From positions 49,716-113,715 of the forward strand of contig JAGWUI010000008.1 in NCBI GenBank assembly GCA_028868515.1: a stretch of 64,000 bases of DNA, in the 5' to 3' direction. The position numbers and the translations under genes are program-made. Origin of the DNA: Gammaproteobacteria bacterium (lineage in GTDB: Bacteria; Pseudomonadota; Gammaproteobacteria; Pseudomonadales; Moraxellaceae). Positions within the stretch are counted from its first letter, which is position 1, and every line of letters starts with the position of its first letter. The notes under the pieces were generated by a model. The model ran no database searches, had not been told where the DNA came from, and saw only the letters and a list, made by a program, of their open reading frames with translations. Shown piece by piece: positions 36,398-45,965 of this stretch.

Positions 36398-38137
36398 TTA
36401 ATGATGTCCTATTGTTTCATGCAACGACTTCACCAGATGCTCTTTTCCAAGTCGATGGAATACATGTTCTGTCATGGTGTCCGCGAGTGTTTGTTTGGAC
36501 ATAAAGACTTTGCCGATATGCTCTTGTTCAAGTAACTGCGCCTCAGCAAGACTCTCTGTACAGATCACTGCTTCAATCTTTGGATTGAGTATCCGCGAAA
36601 TTTCGACCATACGCCGCACGTCAAACACATCAGCAGTTGACACAACCAATAGGCTCGCTTGTGCGATATGCGCTTGAATGAGCACAGCAGGTTCACACGC
36701 ATCACCAGACACAGCAGGGATGTTTTGTGCGCGTAGAGATTCAATAATATCGCGGTTTTCATCAACGACGACATAGCGAATATTTTGCTCTTTAAACGTT
36801 TGAGCAATTCGTCGTCCAACAGCGCCGTGTCCAATCAGTACAACTTGACCATCGAGGTATTCATTATCCACACTCATTGGCAGCATGGAGAGCGGATCGC
36901 CGCTACGTTCAAGTTTCCTCGCTAAATGGGAGCGAGCTCTGATCCAACGCTGTGCAGGCTCAATTGCAGCAAAGATTGCGGTATTTAAGCTAATCGAAAT
37001 GAGTGCGCCTGCCAAAATCAGATTTTGACCATCAACGGTCAGTAGTTTGAGAGATAGCCCGACGCTGGCGAGAATAAATGAGAACTCGCCAATCTGTGCC
37101 AAACTTGCGCCAACCGTGAGTGCCGTGTTCAGTGGATAGCGGAAGAACAACACTAATCCCATTGCTGCTAAGGTTTTTCCCAGTACGATCACAGCAACTA
37201 CAGCCAAAACTTGAATGGGATGCTGAATCAATACTGCTGGGCTAAATAACATTCCAACAGATACGAAGAACAAGATGGAGAAAACTTCACGCAGTGGCAG
37301 TGTTTCTTCTTCTGCACGATGGCTGAAGTCAGATTCACGAACAACCATCCCCGCAAAGAATGCCCCTAAGGCAAATGACACGCCAAATAATACATAAGAG
37401 CCGTAAGCAATCGTGACTGCGGCGGCGACAACGGATAATGTAAAAAGTTCCCTTGAGCCTGTGCGTGAAACCAAGAGTAGGAATTTTGGAAACACGCGCC
37501 GTCCCACAATCAGCATAAGCGCAATAAACGTAATGACTTTCGCAAGGGTGATGCCGACGGTGATCAGGAGGTTATTTGTACTCCCTGCTGTCGTGTGTGG
37601 TGACTCACCGCCGAGCATAACCGCCATTGGAGGGAGTAAAACCAAAACGAGAACCATCACCAAGTCTTCAACGACCAGCCAACCAATTGCAATGCGCCCA
37701 TTGACTGACTTCATTAATCCCTGTGACTCAAGTGCTCGAAGTAACACAACGGTACTTGCAACAGACAAACAAAGCCCAAAAACAAGCCCTGAGCCGAAGC
37801 TCCAGCCCCATAGTGATGATAGTCCGATCCCCATAAGGGTGGCGACAGCGATTTGTAATATCGCGCCAGGAATCGCGATTTTGCGCACAGCAAGCAGATC
37901 TGTAATCGAGAAGTGCATGCCTACACCGAACATCAAGAACATGACGCCGAGTTCAGCAAGCTGATTAGCAATATGCATATCAGCAATCATGCCTGGCGTA
38001 TTTGGGCTAATCATAATCCCAGCGATTAAATACCCAACGAGAGGTGGGAGACGCAGACGTGCTGCAACATAGCCAAAGACTAAGGCGAGACCAAAACCCA
38101 CGGCGAGGAGAACAATCAAACTAACATCATGTGACAT
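36398..38137 (-). CDS. ybaL: YbaL/Kef-type cation:proton antiporter with RCK domain
   Basis: 579 aa from ATG 38137, which has GGAG 8 bases upstream; an upstream in-frame start adds 16 residues without membrane character. About 12 membrane segments of the CPA2 exchanger type begin 'LLAVGFGLALVFGYVAARLRLPPLVGYLIAGIMISP', followed at ~405 by a TrkA-N/RCK Rossmann domain ('QVVLIGHGAVGRRIAQTFKEQNIRYVVVDEN'). YbaL-like proteins are predicted K+ efflux or cation/H+ antiporters in the inner membrane, gated through NAD(H) or nucleotide binding. KefB/KefC is the alternative name. Confidence 0.92.
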   Translation of the reverse strand: MSHDVSLIVLLAVGFGLALVFGYVAARLRLPPLVGYLIAGIMISPNTPGMIADMHIANQLAELGVMFLMFGVGMHFSITDLLAVRKIAIPGAILQIAVATLMGIGLSSLWGWSFGSGLVFGLCLSVASTVVLLRALESQGLMKSVNGRIAIGWLVVEDLVMVLVLVLLPPMAVMLGGESPHTTAGSTNNLLITVGITLAKVITFIALMLIVGRRVFPKFLLLVSRTGSRELFTLSVVAAAVTIAYGSYVLFGVSFALGAFFAGMVVRESDFSHRAEEETLPLREVFSILFFVSVGMLFSPAVLIQHPIQVLAVVAVIVLGKTLAAMGLVLFFRYPLNTALTVGASLAQIGEFSFILASVGLSLKLLTVDGQNLILAGALISISLNTAIFAAIEPAQRWIRARSHLARKLERSGDPLSMLPMSVDNEYLDGQVVLIGHGAVGRRIAQTFKEQNIRYVVVDENRDIIESLRAQNIPAVSGDACEPAVLIQAHIAQASLLVVSTADVFDVRRMVEISRILNPKIEAVICTESLAEAQLLEQEHIGKVFMSKQTLADTMTEHVFHRLGKEHLVKSLHETIGHH

Positions 38138-38350
38138 GTTGTACTCCAATGAATGCGAGACAATCGTAAAGTGTGATTGAATCAAATAAGAAATTTAATT
38201 TTTGATTGCTATCGTCGTGCTTGTCGTAGGGCTATAACGTGTAGTTAAATCAATGTAGTAGTGAATAATATAGCAAAATTTAATAGGAAATTTATAGGTG
38301 ATTGTTGTTTTTGAAATGATTACTTTTTTGCAATAAAAAGTGATTTATAA

Positions 38351-38385
38351 AAAAAGACCTGCATCATTGTGCAGGTCTTTTTTTT
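38351..38385 (-). terminator. intrinsic terminator of the rpmB-rpmG operon
   Basis: Thirteen-base arms AAAAAGACCTGCA / TGCAGGTCTTTTT with a 6-base loop, just downstream of the rpmG stop on the minus strand. Confidence 0.88.
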
Positions 38386-38398
38386 GCATCAAATCAAA

Positions 38399-38554
38399 TT
38401 ATTTGATTTTAGCTTCGTTAAAAATAACGTGTTGACGAATGGTTGGATCAAATTTTTTGATCGCCATTTTTTCTGGCATAGTGCGTTTGTTTTTAGTAGT
38501 GGTGTAGAAATAACCAGTACCAGCACTTGAAACTAGGCGAATTTTATCACGCAT
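38399..38554 (-). CDS. rpmG: 50S ribosomal protein L33
   Basis: 51 aa, the normal length for L33, read from ATG 38554: it begins [20 protein letters not shown], continues with '[17 protein letters not shown]' and ends 'IFNEAKIK'. This is the cysteine-free (zinc-independent) type. AGGAGCC lies upstream. It follows rpmB after 24 bp, the classical rpmB-rpmG operon. Confidence 0.95.
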   Translation of the reverse strand: MRDKIRLVSSAGTGYFYTTTKNKRTMPEKMAIKKFDPTIRQHVIFNEAKIK

Positions 38555-38578
38555 GATTTAGGCTCCTAAAAATTGGTC

Positions 38579-38815
38579 TTAGATTTTTTGACCAGAAGCG
38601 CGCAAGTCAGCGAGGACTTTCTCGATTCCGTGTTTATCAACAATACGCATTGCATTTGCAGTTAAGCGTAGGCGGACAAAGCGTTTTTCAGCTTCAACCC
38701 AAAAACGCTTGTAATGCAGGTTCGGTTCGAACCGGCGTTTGGTTTTGTTGTTTGCGTGCGAAATGTTGTTACCAACGATCGGACGCTTGCCGGTTACTTG
38801 GCAAACCTTTGACAT
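38579..38815 (-). CDS. rpmB: 50S ribosomal protein L28
   Basis: 78 aa, standard length. '[28 protein letters not shown]' and '[21 protein letters not shown]' are the L28 landmarks. It has the Cys at position 5 but lacks the second zinc pair. GGAG lies upstream. First gene of the rpmB-rpmG operon. The 225-bp region upstream (38816-39040) holds its promoter and no gene. Confidence 0.97.
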   Translation of the reverse strand: MSKVCQVTGKRPIVGNNISHANNKTKRRFEPNLHYKRFWVEAEKRFVRLRLTANAMRIVDKHGIEKVLADLRASGQKI

Positions 38816-39040
38816 GATGTAGCTCCACTTTACTTTATATGACGACTTAGCCGACTATGAGGACATTTTTGACCAACTACTCATGCGTAGTTTTAGCCGC
38901 CGACGTCGCATAAAAGACTGTTTAAAACTGATTAGAAAAAGCAAGGCGCGTTTTATACCAAAAAAACACGCCTTAATCAAGTTGAAACTCAAAAACCACC
39001 CCAAAATTTACATATTTTGAGGTGATGGGCGGTACGGCTT

Positions 39041-40492
39041 TTAGCGAACGAAAAAGTTCTTCAACAGCGAATGTTGTGGCTTGTTAAATGGAGGGAAAAG
39101 CAGCTTGACGCTATAGAGTTTTCCAACCTGCAACACTGAACGCGCATGGCTCATGGTGAGGAAGCCTTCATGACCATGATATTTGCCCATACCTGAATTG
39201 CCAACACCACCAAATGGCAGGTCGCTATGGACGATATGAGTCAACATAGTGTTGATGCCGAATTGTCCTGAATGTGTATGATCCATGAGGTATTGCGCAC
39301 GTTCTTCGTTGTAGTCGAAATAGTAGAGCGCGAGTGGGCGTGGACGATCATTAATATAATCAATGGCTTCTTCAATCGTATCGTATTCTACGACAAGCAG
39401 CAGTGGGCCAAAGAGTTCTTCCTGAGCAACCAACATGTCGGATGAAATGTCTGTGATAATCGTTGGAGCAATTTTGTGTGAACGGCTCAAATCTTCATCG
39501 GCTGGATTCACTTCAATGACTTTTGCACCTTTTTCACGTGCATCATCCAAATAGCGTTGTAGGCGGCTATATTGTTTATCATTGACGATGCTGGTGAAAT
39601 CAGGATTGTTGAGCAAAGTTGGATAGAACTGGCTCATGTTTTTACGCATTTGCCCAACAAACTCTGCTGTTTTGCCGCGCGGCAGTAAAACAAAATCTGG
39701 TGCAACACAAGTTTGTCCTGCATTCCATAATTTACCGAAAGTCAGACGCTCTGCGGCTTCCGCGATAGGGAATGACGGATGGATAACAACTGGAGATTTT
39801 CCGCCTAATTCAAGTAGTACAGGTGTCAAATTCTCAGCGGCTGCTGCCATGACGGTTTTGCCGATGGCACTTGAACCTGTGAATACTAAGAAGTTGAATG
39901 GAAGACGACAGAATGTATCAGAAACAACACCGCCACCATTCACGACTGCAACTAGGTTTTCTGGAAACACTTCCGCAAGAACTTTTTCTAATAGCGCACC
40001 AAAGGTTGCCGATGCGCTAGATATTTTAAGCATTGCATGGTTGCCTGAAGACAGTGCGCAAATCAATGGGCTAATGGAGAGTAGAAGCGGGTAGTTCCAT
40101 GGAGACATAATCCCAACAACGCCTAATGGCTGATAAGCCACCCAGCCTTTGGTTGGTTGATGTAAAAGATTCGTTGAGCGTTTGGATGGTTTCATCCATT
40201 TACTAATATTTTTAGTGACGTAGTCAATTGAATCCAGACAGGTCATGACTTCGCCAATTTTGGTCTCATCAATTGAGCGATTGCTGAAATCTTCACAAAT
40301 TGCTTGAGCAAAATCATCTTGATACTGAACCAGAACGCGACGTAAGCGTGCTAAGCGTTCAATACGCTCTGCGGCAGAAGGCATGGAGTTTGCGCGATAA
40401 GCGGCTTTTTGCGCTTCAAAGATATCATGCATACGTTGCACATCAGGACGAACGGCGGTACTGTCGGTTGCTGGTTTGGCTGCAATATTCAT
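39041..40492 (-). CDS. aldehyde dehydrogenase, coniferyl-aldehyde dehydrogenase type
   Basis: 483 aa, ALDH superfamily. 'GVVGIMSPWNYPLLLSISPL' and 'ELGGKSPVVI' are the NAD-binding and catalytic Glu motifs, and the nucleophilic Cys lies in 'NAGQTCVAPD'. The short 'class 3' layout without an N-terminal extension and the C-terminal 'KLLFPPF' resemble CalB/coniferyl aldehyde dehydrogenases and fatty aldehyde dehydrogenases. The likely role is oxidation of long-chain or aromatic aldehydes. It diverges from a TetR gene with palindromic operators between them. Confidence 0.9.
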   Translation of the reverse strand: MNIAAKPATDSTAVRPDVQRMHDIFEAQKAAYRANSMPSAAERIERLARLRRVLVQYQDDFAQAICEDFSNRSIDETKIGEVMTCLDSIDYVTKNISKWMKPSKRSTNLLHQPTKGWVAYQPLGVVGIMSPWNYPLLLSISPLICALSSGNHAMLKISSASATFGALLEKVLAEVFPENLVAVVNGGGVVSDTFCRLPFNFLVFTGSSAIGKTVMAAAAENLTPVLLELGGKSPVVIHPSFPIAEAAERLTFGKLWNAGQTCVAPDFVLLPRGKTAEFVGQMRKNMSQFYPTLLNNPDFTSIVNDKQYSRLQRYLDDAREKGAKVIEVNPADEDLSRSHKIAPTIITDISSDMLVAQEELFGPLLLVVEYDTIEEAIDYINDRPRPLALYYFDYNEERAQYLMDHTHSGQFGINTMLTHIVHSDLPFGGVGNSGMGKYHGHEGFLTMSHARSVLQVGKLYSVKLLFPPFNKPQHSLLKNFFVR

Positions 40493-40527
40493 GGCTAAAT
40501 AATCGATCTGGGAAAGGATGAGTACTT

Positions 40528-40547
40528 TTTAGAGCAATTACTCTAAA
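40528..40547. promoter_or_regulatory. palindrome TTTAGAG-N6-CTCTAAA in the ALDH/TetR divergent region
   Basis: Perfect 7-base arms around CAATTA, 36 bp upstream of the ALDH start. It is a possible binding site of the adjacent regulator or a second protein. Confidence 0.5.
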
Positions 40548-40564
40548 CTGTCAAATGATTTTTG

Positions 40565-40581
40565 CTGAACGGTCGGTTCAG
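40565..40581. promoter_or_regulatory. candidate TetR operator CTGAAC-N5-GTTCAG
   Basis: Perfect 6-base arms around GGTCG, with a core resembling the ACCGACCGGTCGGT type of TetR operator. Located between the divergent ALDH and TetR genes, 99 bp upstream of the regulator start. Confidence 0.55.
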
Positions 40582-40680
40582 TGAAATGAGGACAAATGTA
40601 TTTTTAATGGTAAATTTGAGTTAAAACATAGTATTCTTGGATGAAAATACTCATTTGCTAAAAGGCTGGAAAAAAGTGAT

Positions 40681-41352
40681 ATGAAAACTCGTGATCGTAT
40701 TCTGCAGAAAAGTTTGCAATTGTTTAATGAACAAGGCGAGCGCTCGGTATCTACGAATCATATCGCAGCTGCATTAGAAATTAGCCCAGGCAATTTGTAT
40801 TATCATTTCCGCAATAAAGAAGCGATTATTGCTGAGCTATTAATGGTTTATCAGGCGGAAATTTTGAGTCTGCTCAATGTTCCCGAAGATCGCCCCTTAA
40901 ATGTCAACGATAAGTTTATCTACTTCAATGTGCTTTCAACACAGTTCTGGAAATATCGTTTTTTGCATCGAGATGCAAATCATTTGATTGAATCGAGTGA
41001 GGTTTTAAAAGAGCGTTATCCAATCTATGCCCGTCATGTGATGCAACGTGGTATGCAGATTTACCAAGGATTTGTTGATTCTGGTTTGATGAAGGCATCC
41101 TTCATAGAAATTGAAGCCTTGATAATTAATATCTGGATTGTCATGACAAATTGGTCAAACTTTCTGCTCATGACTGGACATATTACGCAAACGGATGCGC
41201 TTGATGAACGCTGGTTGCGACAAGGTTTACGCCAAATGGTTTTTCTTGAAGGGCCTTATCTCACGGGTGAGGGGCGGGCAGCTTATGAGCCGTTACTTCA
41301 AACCTTTGGTGATGGTAGTCAAAATGGCGGGTGGTTCGGTAATCCGTTATGA
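40681..41352 (+). CDS. TetR-family transcriptional regulator
   Basis: 223 aa. N-terminal helix-turn-helix: 'TRDRILQKSLQLFNEQGERSVSTNHIAAALEISPGNLYYHFRNKEAIIAELL'. The C-terminal ligand domain has an FRxxNHL-like segment ('RDANHLIESSEVLKERY'), seen in the AefR-type TetR_C. It probably represses itself and the divergent aldehyde dehydrogenase gene in response to a hydrophobic ligand. Confidence 0.92.
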   Translation: MKTRDRILQKSLQLFNEQGERSVSTNHIAAALEISPGNLYYHFRNKEAIIAELLMVYQAEILSLLNVPEDRPLNVNDKFIYFNVLSTQFWKYRFLHRDANHLIESSEVLKERYPIYARHVMQRGMQIYQGFVDSGLMKASFIEIEALIINIWIVMTNWSNFLLMTGHITQTDALDERWLRQGLRQMVFLEGPYLTGEGRAAYEPLLQTFGDGSQNGGWFGNPL

Positions 41353-41560
41353 ATAAGCTGCTATAAAATGCACGATTAAGTCTCTATTTTTGTAAATATA
41401 GTCAATGTAGATTGCCAATGCTTTCTGAGTGAAGTAAAGTCGAACAACGTGTATACGGAATGCGGGCATAAATAAAAAGGGTCGTTGTGTTTCGGAATAG
41501 AATTTTTGAATAGGATGGGGTAGGAAAATAATGGATTCTAATCTAAAAGCAGGATTAAAA

Positions 41561-43558
41561 ATGAAGCATTCAGTACAGTTGACCGCTTTATGTGCGGCGC
41601 TTGCGCTTGCTGGCTGTGGTGGTGGTGGTGGTTTTTATGGTTCCGCCACGTCTGCGACGACTAGTACGGGGACGACAGGCACGACGGCTGCTGCGGCAGT
41701 AAATGTCAGCGCGCTTAGCTTGTACGATACCAGTGGCAATTTGACACATGTGATTACCGTGGCCGGCGTGGTTGCCAAAGTGAAAGTCACCGATGCGAGT
41801 GGCAAGGGCATCAGCGGAGCCTTGGTGACATTTACGGGTGGTGGAGTTACCTTTGGTACGACCAATAGCACTGTGCTGACCAATGCCAATGGCGAGGCCA
41901 GTATTTCGGTGAAGCCAACTAGTGCAAGTGATACGGGTAGCTATCAGATTACGGCAGCAGCTACCTATGGTACGGGCAGCGCGACGACCGCGGCCTACAA
42001 TGTCACGTTACAGGCCGCGAGCATAGCATTTGCCAATATGGCAGCAGGATCAACTTCGCTGGATTCTGGGGCATCAACCAATATCACGCTCAAGACGCAA
42101 GACGCCACTACCAAGAGTAATCAAAACAATGTCACGGTCAACTTCTCCGCCAGTTGCGGTACGTTTAGTACGCCGTCCGTGGTATCGTCGAATCAAGGCG
42201 ACGTGACGACGACCTATAAAGCAATTGATGCCAACGGTAAGCTGTGCGCAGGCACGCAGACCATCACTGCGACGGGCAGTGATCCGTCGATCACACAGTC
42301 CGTCCAAGTGACGATTGCGGCAGTATCGGCCAATGCCATAGTGTATAGCTCGGCGAATGCGGTGAACCTTGTGACCAAGAATAGCGGTTCGGCGGCCTCG
42401 GGACAGATTCAATTTACTGTGTATTCCAATGGCACAGCAGTAGCGAATCAGGATGTTACGCTTGAGCTGACCAAAGGACCTGCGGACTTAAGCTTTGTTA
42501 CGCTGGGCAATCGTGCGATTCAGACGGTGAAAAGTGACTCCTCTGGCGTGGTGACGGTTAATCTGTATCCAGGCAGTATACCAGGGCCTGTAGAAGTCAA
42601 AGCATCGCTTGCTACGAATGCCAGTGTGTCTGTGCTGTCTAAAAATGTGGCTGTTGCAACAGGACGGGCTTATCAGAATGGTGTCAGCCTATCTATGAGT
42701 AAGAACGCTTTGCGTACGGACATTGATGGTGATAAGGCGACCGTGACGGCACGACTGGCAGATCGTAATGGGAATTCAGTGCCCGATGGTACTGTCGTAA
42801 GTTTCATCACCGAAGGCGGGGTGATTACGCCAAATTGTGCGACGACGGCGGGCGTATGCACAGTTACCTTGACCACGCAAAATCCGCGCCCTACAGATAG
42901 TCGCGTAAGCGTATTGGCCTATGTAGAAGGGGATAAGGCGTATACGGATGTGGATGGCGACAATATGTATACAGTTGGTGTGGACACTCTGCTGCACAAT
43001 ATTGGGGACGCTTTTCGGGATGACAATGAAAACAATGTCTACGATGTGAGCTTAGGTGAGTTCCGCTACTCACGCGGTGCCAGTGGGGCAACTTGTGCGT
43101 CGTCTACACCAGATCAACCCAATATTGACGGTACTTGTGACAATAACTTGGCAGCCGTATTGCGTCAGCAGGTTCTGTTTGCATTTGCCAGCGATACCCC
43201 AACATTTGTGGGCGTATCGGGCATTGATAGCAGTATGACTACGATCAGTAGTGACACGTTTAGCTTCAAGATATTTGGCAATACACAGCTGACCGTACCG
43301 ATGCCCTCTGGCACTACAGTGAGCGTGACGACCAAGGATAATACAAATAACAATCTGTCGTGTACAGCTGATGTGCTCAATGGTGCATCAACGACGGCAG
43401 CAGTGATCCCACTTTTGACACCATCCACCTTCTCGCAATCAACTAGTACGAGTGTGCTGTATAAGATTGCACTGCATGACTGTGCTGGCGGGGATTATAT
43501 TCAGATTAACACAGCGGTACCTAGTGGTGCGTCGACAACGACTACAATTATCCGTTAA
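41561..43558 (+). CDS. Ig-like (bacterial Ig/invasin-type) surface lipoprotein
   Basis: 665 aa. The lipoprotein signal ends 'ALALAGC-GGGGGF', a Gly-rich spacer, followed by a Ser/Thr/Ala-rich linker and at least three Big-1-type Ig-like domains ('AKVKVTDASGKGISGALVTFTGGGVTFG', 'ANGEASISVKP', 'TARLADRNGNSVPDGTVVSFITEGG'). An Asp-rich calcium-loop-like segment lies at about residues 466-500. It is probably outer-surface exposed and adhesive or structural. The DNA is visibly richer in G+C than its neighbours. A start at 41531 would add 10 residues; the chosen one gives a normal lipoprotein signal. Confidence 0.85.
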   Translation: MKHSVQLTALCAALALAGCGGGGGFYGSATSATTSTGTTGTTAAAAVNVSALSLYDTSGNLTHVITVAGVVAKVKVTDASGKGISGALVTFTGGGVTFGTTNSTVLTNANGEASISVKPTSASDTGSYQITAAATYGTGSATTAAYNVTLQAASIAFANMAAGSTSLDSGASTNITLKTQDATTKSNQNNVTVNFSASCGTFSTPSVVSSNQGDVTTTYKAIDANGKLCAGTQTITATGSDPSITQSVQVTIAAVSANAIVYSSANAVNLVTKNSGSAASGQIQFTVYSNGTAVANQDVTLELTKGPADLSFVTLGNRAIQTVKSDSSGVVTVNLYPGSIPGPVEVKASLATNASVSVLSKNVAVATGRAYQNGVSLSMSKNALRTDIDGDKATVTARLADRNGNSVPDGTVVSFITEGGVITPNCATTAGVCTVTLTTQNPRPTDSRVSVLAYVEGDKAYTDVDGDNMYTVGVDTLLHNIGDAFRDDNENNVYDVSLGEFRYSRGASGATCASSTPDQPNIDGTCDNNLAAVLRQQVLFAFASDTPTFVGVSGIDSSMTTISSDTFSFKIFGNTQLTVPMPSGTTVSVTTKDNTNNNLSCTADVLNGASTTAAVIPLLTPSTFSQSTSTSVLYKIALHDCAGGDYIQINTAVPSGASTTTTIIR

Positions 43559-43574
43559 ATTTACGCCATCGACA

Positions 43575-43608
43575 AAAAAACGGCTCCCAGAGCCGTTTTT
43601 TGTTTTTT
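43575..43608 (+). terminator. intrinsic terminator after the Ig-like lipoprotein
   Basis: Stem AAAAAACGGCT / AGCCGTTTTTT with a 5-base loop and a following TTTTTT tract, 17 bp after the stop. Confidence 0.85.
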
Positions 43609-43687
43609 ACGACTTTATTTTTTGCGGCGGAGTCAGTATGCTGCTGGTCATTTTTGTTATTCAGTGTCCAAAAAAGAAGATCATAAT

Positions 43688-44548
43688 ATGTCCTTAGATC
43701 ATACTGCTCGTCTTCTCATTACCTGTGCTGATCGTCCAGGAATTGTGCAAGCCGTTTCAAGTTTTCTTTACCATCATGGTGCAAATATTATTGCTTTGGA
43801 TCAGTATGCGACTGAAGAGCAAGGCGGTACGTATTTTATGCGTGTCGAATTTGCGCTAGATCGTCTGCAAGAAGTTCGTGATGTTTTGACGCGTTCGTTT
43901 GGTGATACCGTTGCAGCGCAATACCAGATGAGCTGGCAGTTAACGCTGGCGGGTGATCGTAAGAAGGTAGGGATTCTCGTTTCTAAGTACGACCATGCCC
44001 TACTGGAGCTGCTGTGGCGATGGCAGCGTGGTTTGTTGCCGTGTGAGATTACACAGGTCGTGAGTAATCACGAAGATTTGTGCGATGCAGTTGAGCGCTT
44101 TGGTGTTCCTTTTCATGTGGTTAAAGTCACCAAAGAAAATAAGCCTGAAGCTGAAGCGCAGATTCATGAATTAATGTCAGGCAATGATGTGCTGGTGCTT
44201 GCACGTTATATGCAGATTCTTAGCTCTGATTTTGTTGAAAAGTGGCATCATAAAATTATTAATATCCACCATTCATTTTTGCCAGCTTTTGTTGGTGCTG
44301 ATCCTTATCGTCAGGCCTATGAAAAGGGCGTGAAATTGATTGGTGCGACCGCGCATTATGTGACGGCAGATTTGGATCAAGGTCCAATTATTGAGCAAGC
44401 CGTTGAGCGGGTCAGCCATCGTTATACGGTTGAAGATCTGCGTGAGCTCGGTGAAGACGTCGAGCGTAATGTTCTAACGCGGGCAGTGCGTTGGCATTTG
44501 GAAGATCGCGTGATTGTTCATGATAATAAAACGATCGTGTTTGATTGA
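43688..44548 (+). CDS. purU: formyltetrahydrofolate deformylase
   Basis: 286 aa. The N-terminal ACT domain ('LLITCADRPGIVQAVSSFLYHHGANII') is followed by a formyltransferase-like domain with 'NIHHSFLPAFVGADPYRQA' and 'GATAHYVTADLDQGPIIEQ', which carry the catalytic His and Asp. It releases formate from 10-formyl-THF to balance the one-carbon pool for purine synthesis. The frame extends upstream to 43622 but shows no family similarity; ATG 43688 gives the standard ACT start. Confidence 0.96.
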   Translation: MSLDHTARLLITCADRPGIVQAVSSFLYHHGANIIALDQYATEEQGGTYFMRVEFALDRLQEVRDVLTRSFGDTVAAQYQMSWQLTLAGDRKKVGILVSKYDHALLELLWRWQRGLLPCEITQVVSNHEDLCDAVERFGVPFHVVKVTKENKPEAEAQIHELMSGNDVLVLARYMQILSSDFVEKWHHKIINIHHSFLPAFVGADPYRQAYEKGVKLIGATAHYVTADLDQGPIIEQAVERVSHRYTVEDLRELGEDVERNVLTRAVRWHLEDRVIVHDNKTIVFD

Positions 44549-44563
44549 TACGCAGTAGTTCAT

Positions 44564-44590
44564 AAAGCCCCGATGACGGGGCTTTTCTTT
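44564..44590 (+). terminator. intrinsic terminator after purU
   Basis: Stem AAAGCCCCG / CGGGGCTTT with loop ATGA, followed by TCTTT. Confidence 0.85.
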
Positions 44591-44601
44591 GGAGTCTATT
44601 T

Positions 44602-45951
44602 TTGAACGAACACAAAGATCCATCGCACAATTCTCCGCGACATTCTCAGCGTTATGCGCTTGGGCTATTGTTGAGTCTTTATATCGTACAAGGTTTGCCT
44701 GCTGGTTTTCTAACACAAGCTTTGCCTGCAATTCTGCGTCAATATCATGTCTCATTGGTTGTGATTGGTTGGTCTGGTTTGTTGTTATTCCCCGCAGCAG
44801 TGAAATTTCTTTGGGCGCCATTGGTTGATCATCATTACATTGAAAAAATTGGTCAAAGTCGCAGTTGGATTTTGCCGTCTTCATTGTTGTCGGTTCTGAT
44901 TCTATTTGCCGTGGCAATGTTTGAGCCATCCTCTTTAGTTCATCCACAGTCGGCTGCAGTGTTGTTTGGCCTATTGATTCTATTGGTTGTCGTGGGTTGT
45001 ACGCAGGATATCGCAACCGATGGTTTGGCGGTGCGTATGCTCAATAGTGACATGCGGAGTGCGGGGAATGCGATTCAGGTAGTGGGTTATCGCATTGGCT
45101 TGATCATTGGTGGCGGTGTGCTGTTGATGGTGATGGATTGGTCATCATGGCGCGTTATGTTCTTTGCGATGATGGGTTTAATTGCTTTGAGTACGATCCC
45201 TGTATTTTTTTTCAAAGAACCTGTTTGGATCAATAAGCAAGAACTCAAAAGTGCTTTGCATATTTCCAAAACATCAACTCATTCTTTGCGTGATCTGCGT
45301 AGTCGTGTGTTGAAGCGACTGCATAAATTGGAACAACAGTTTGGTTATTTTTGGTCTAATCCAGAAATGAGACTGTGGTTGCTGGTTTTATTGGTATTTA
45401 AGATTGCAGATTACATGTCCAATGGCATGGTGAAACCACTGATGGTGGATATGGGGTTTAGTCTGTCTAAGATTGGTTTTTGGGGAACGATTGTTGGCTC
45501 AATGTCATCTTTGGTTGGTGCAGCATTAGCTGCATGGTTAATGCGACATATCCATCGGGTGACGGCGTTATGGTGTTTTAATGGATTACAGGCACTGACG
45601 ACAGGGTTATATAGTTTGATTGCATGGGCATTTACGCAGCACTATCCTTTAATGGGATGGGAGTTGTACGCAGCAAATGCCATTGAACATGTTGCCGCAG
45701 CAATGGCGATGGTGGGCTTGTTGACTGTGGCAATGGACTACGCGCGCCCCGAGCATGCAGGTAGTGATTTTACCTTTCAGGTCTGCGCGACAACGATTGT
45801 GGGCGGGATTGGTTATCTGATTAGCGGTTATCTGGCGAATAGTCTGGGTTATACCGCCCAATTTGGTTTATCTGCGATATTAGGCTTAATACTTTTATTA
45901 CCCATCATCTGCTGGGGGCGACATTTTAAGCCGCCCCATGTTGCGGTGTAA
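44602..45951 (+). CDS. MFS transporter, AmpG/RhtX-FptX-like
   Basis: 449 aa with about 12 membrane segments. The N-terminal 'LYIVQGLPAGFLTQALPAILRQ' and 'VVIGWSGLLLFPAAVKFLWAPLVD' are typical of the AmpG-like MFS branch, which includes muropeptide permeases and the siderophore importers RhtX/FptX; the substrate is therefore open. It starts with TTG, 7 bases after GGAG. No peptidoglycan or siderophore gene is adjacent to decide between the options. Confidence 0.88.
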   Translation: MNEHKDPSHNSPRHSQRYALGLLLSLYIVQGLPAGFLTQALPAILRQYHVSLVVIGWSGLLLFPAAVKFLWAPLVDHHYIEKIGQSRSWILPSSLLSVLILFAVAMFEPSSLVHPQSAAVLFGLLILLVVVGCTQDIATDGLAVRMLNSDMRSAGNAIQVVGYRIGLIIGGGVLLMVMDWSSWRVMFFAMMGLIALSTIPVFFFKEPVWINKQELKSALHISKTSTHSLRDLRSRVLKRLHKLEQQFGYFWSNPEMRLWLLVLLVFKIADYMSNGMVKPLMVDMGFSLSKIGFWGTIVGSMSSLVGAALAAWLMRHIHRVTALWCFNGLQALTTGLYSLIAWAFTQHYPLMGWELYAANAIEHVAAAMAMVGLLTVAMDYARPEHAGSDFTFQVCATTIVGGIGYLISGYLANSLGYTAQFGLSAILGLILLLPIICWGRHFKPPHVAV

Positions 45952-45965
45952 GTAAACTAATAAGT

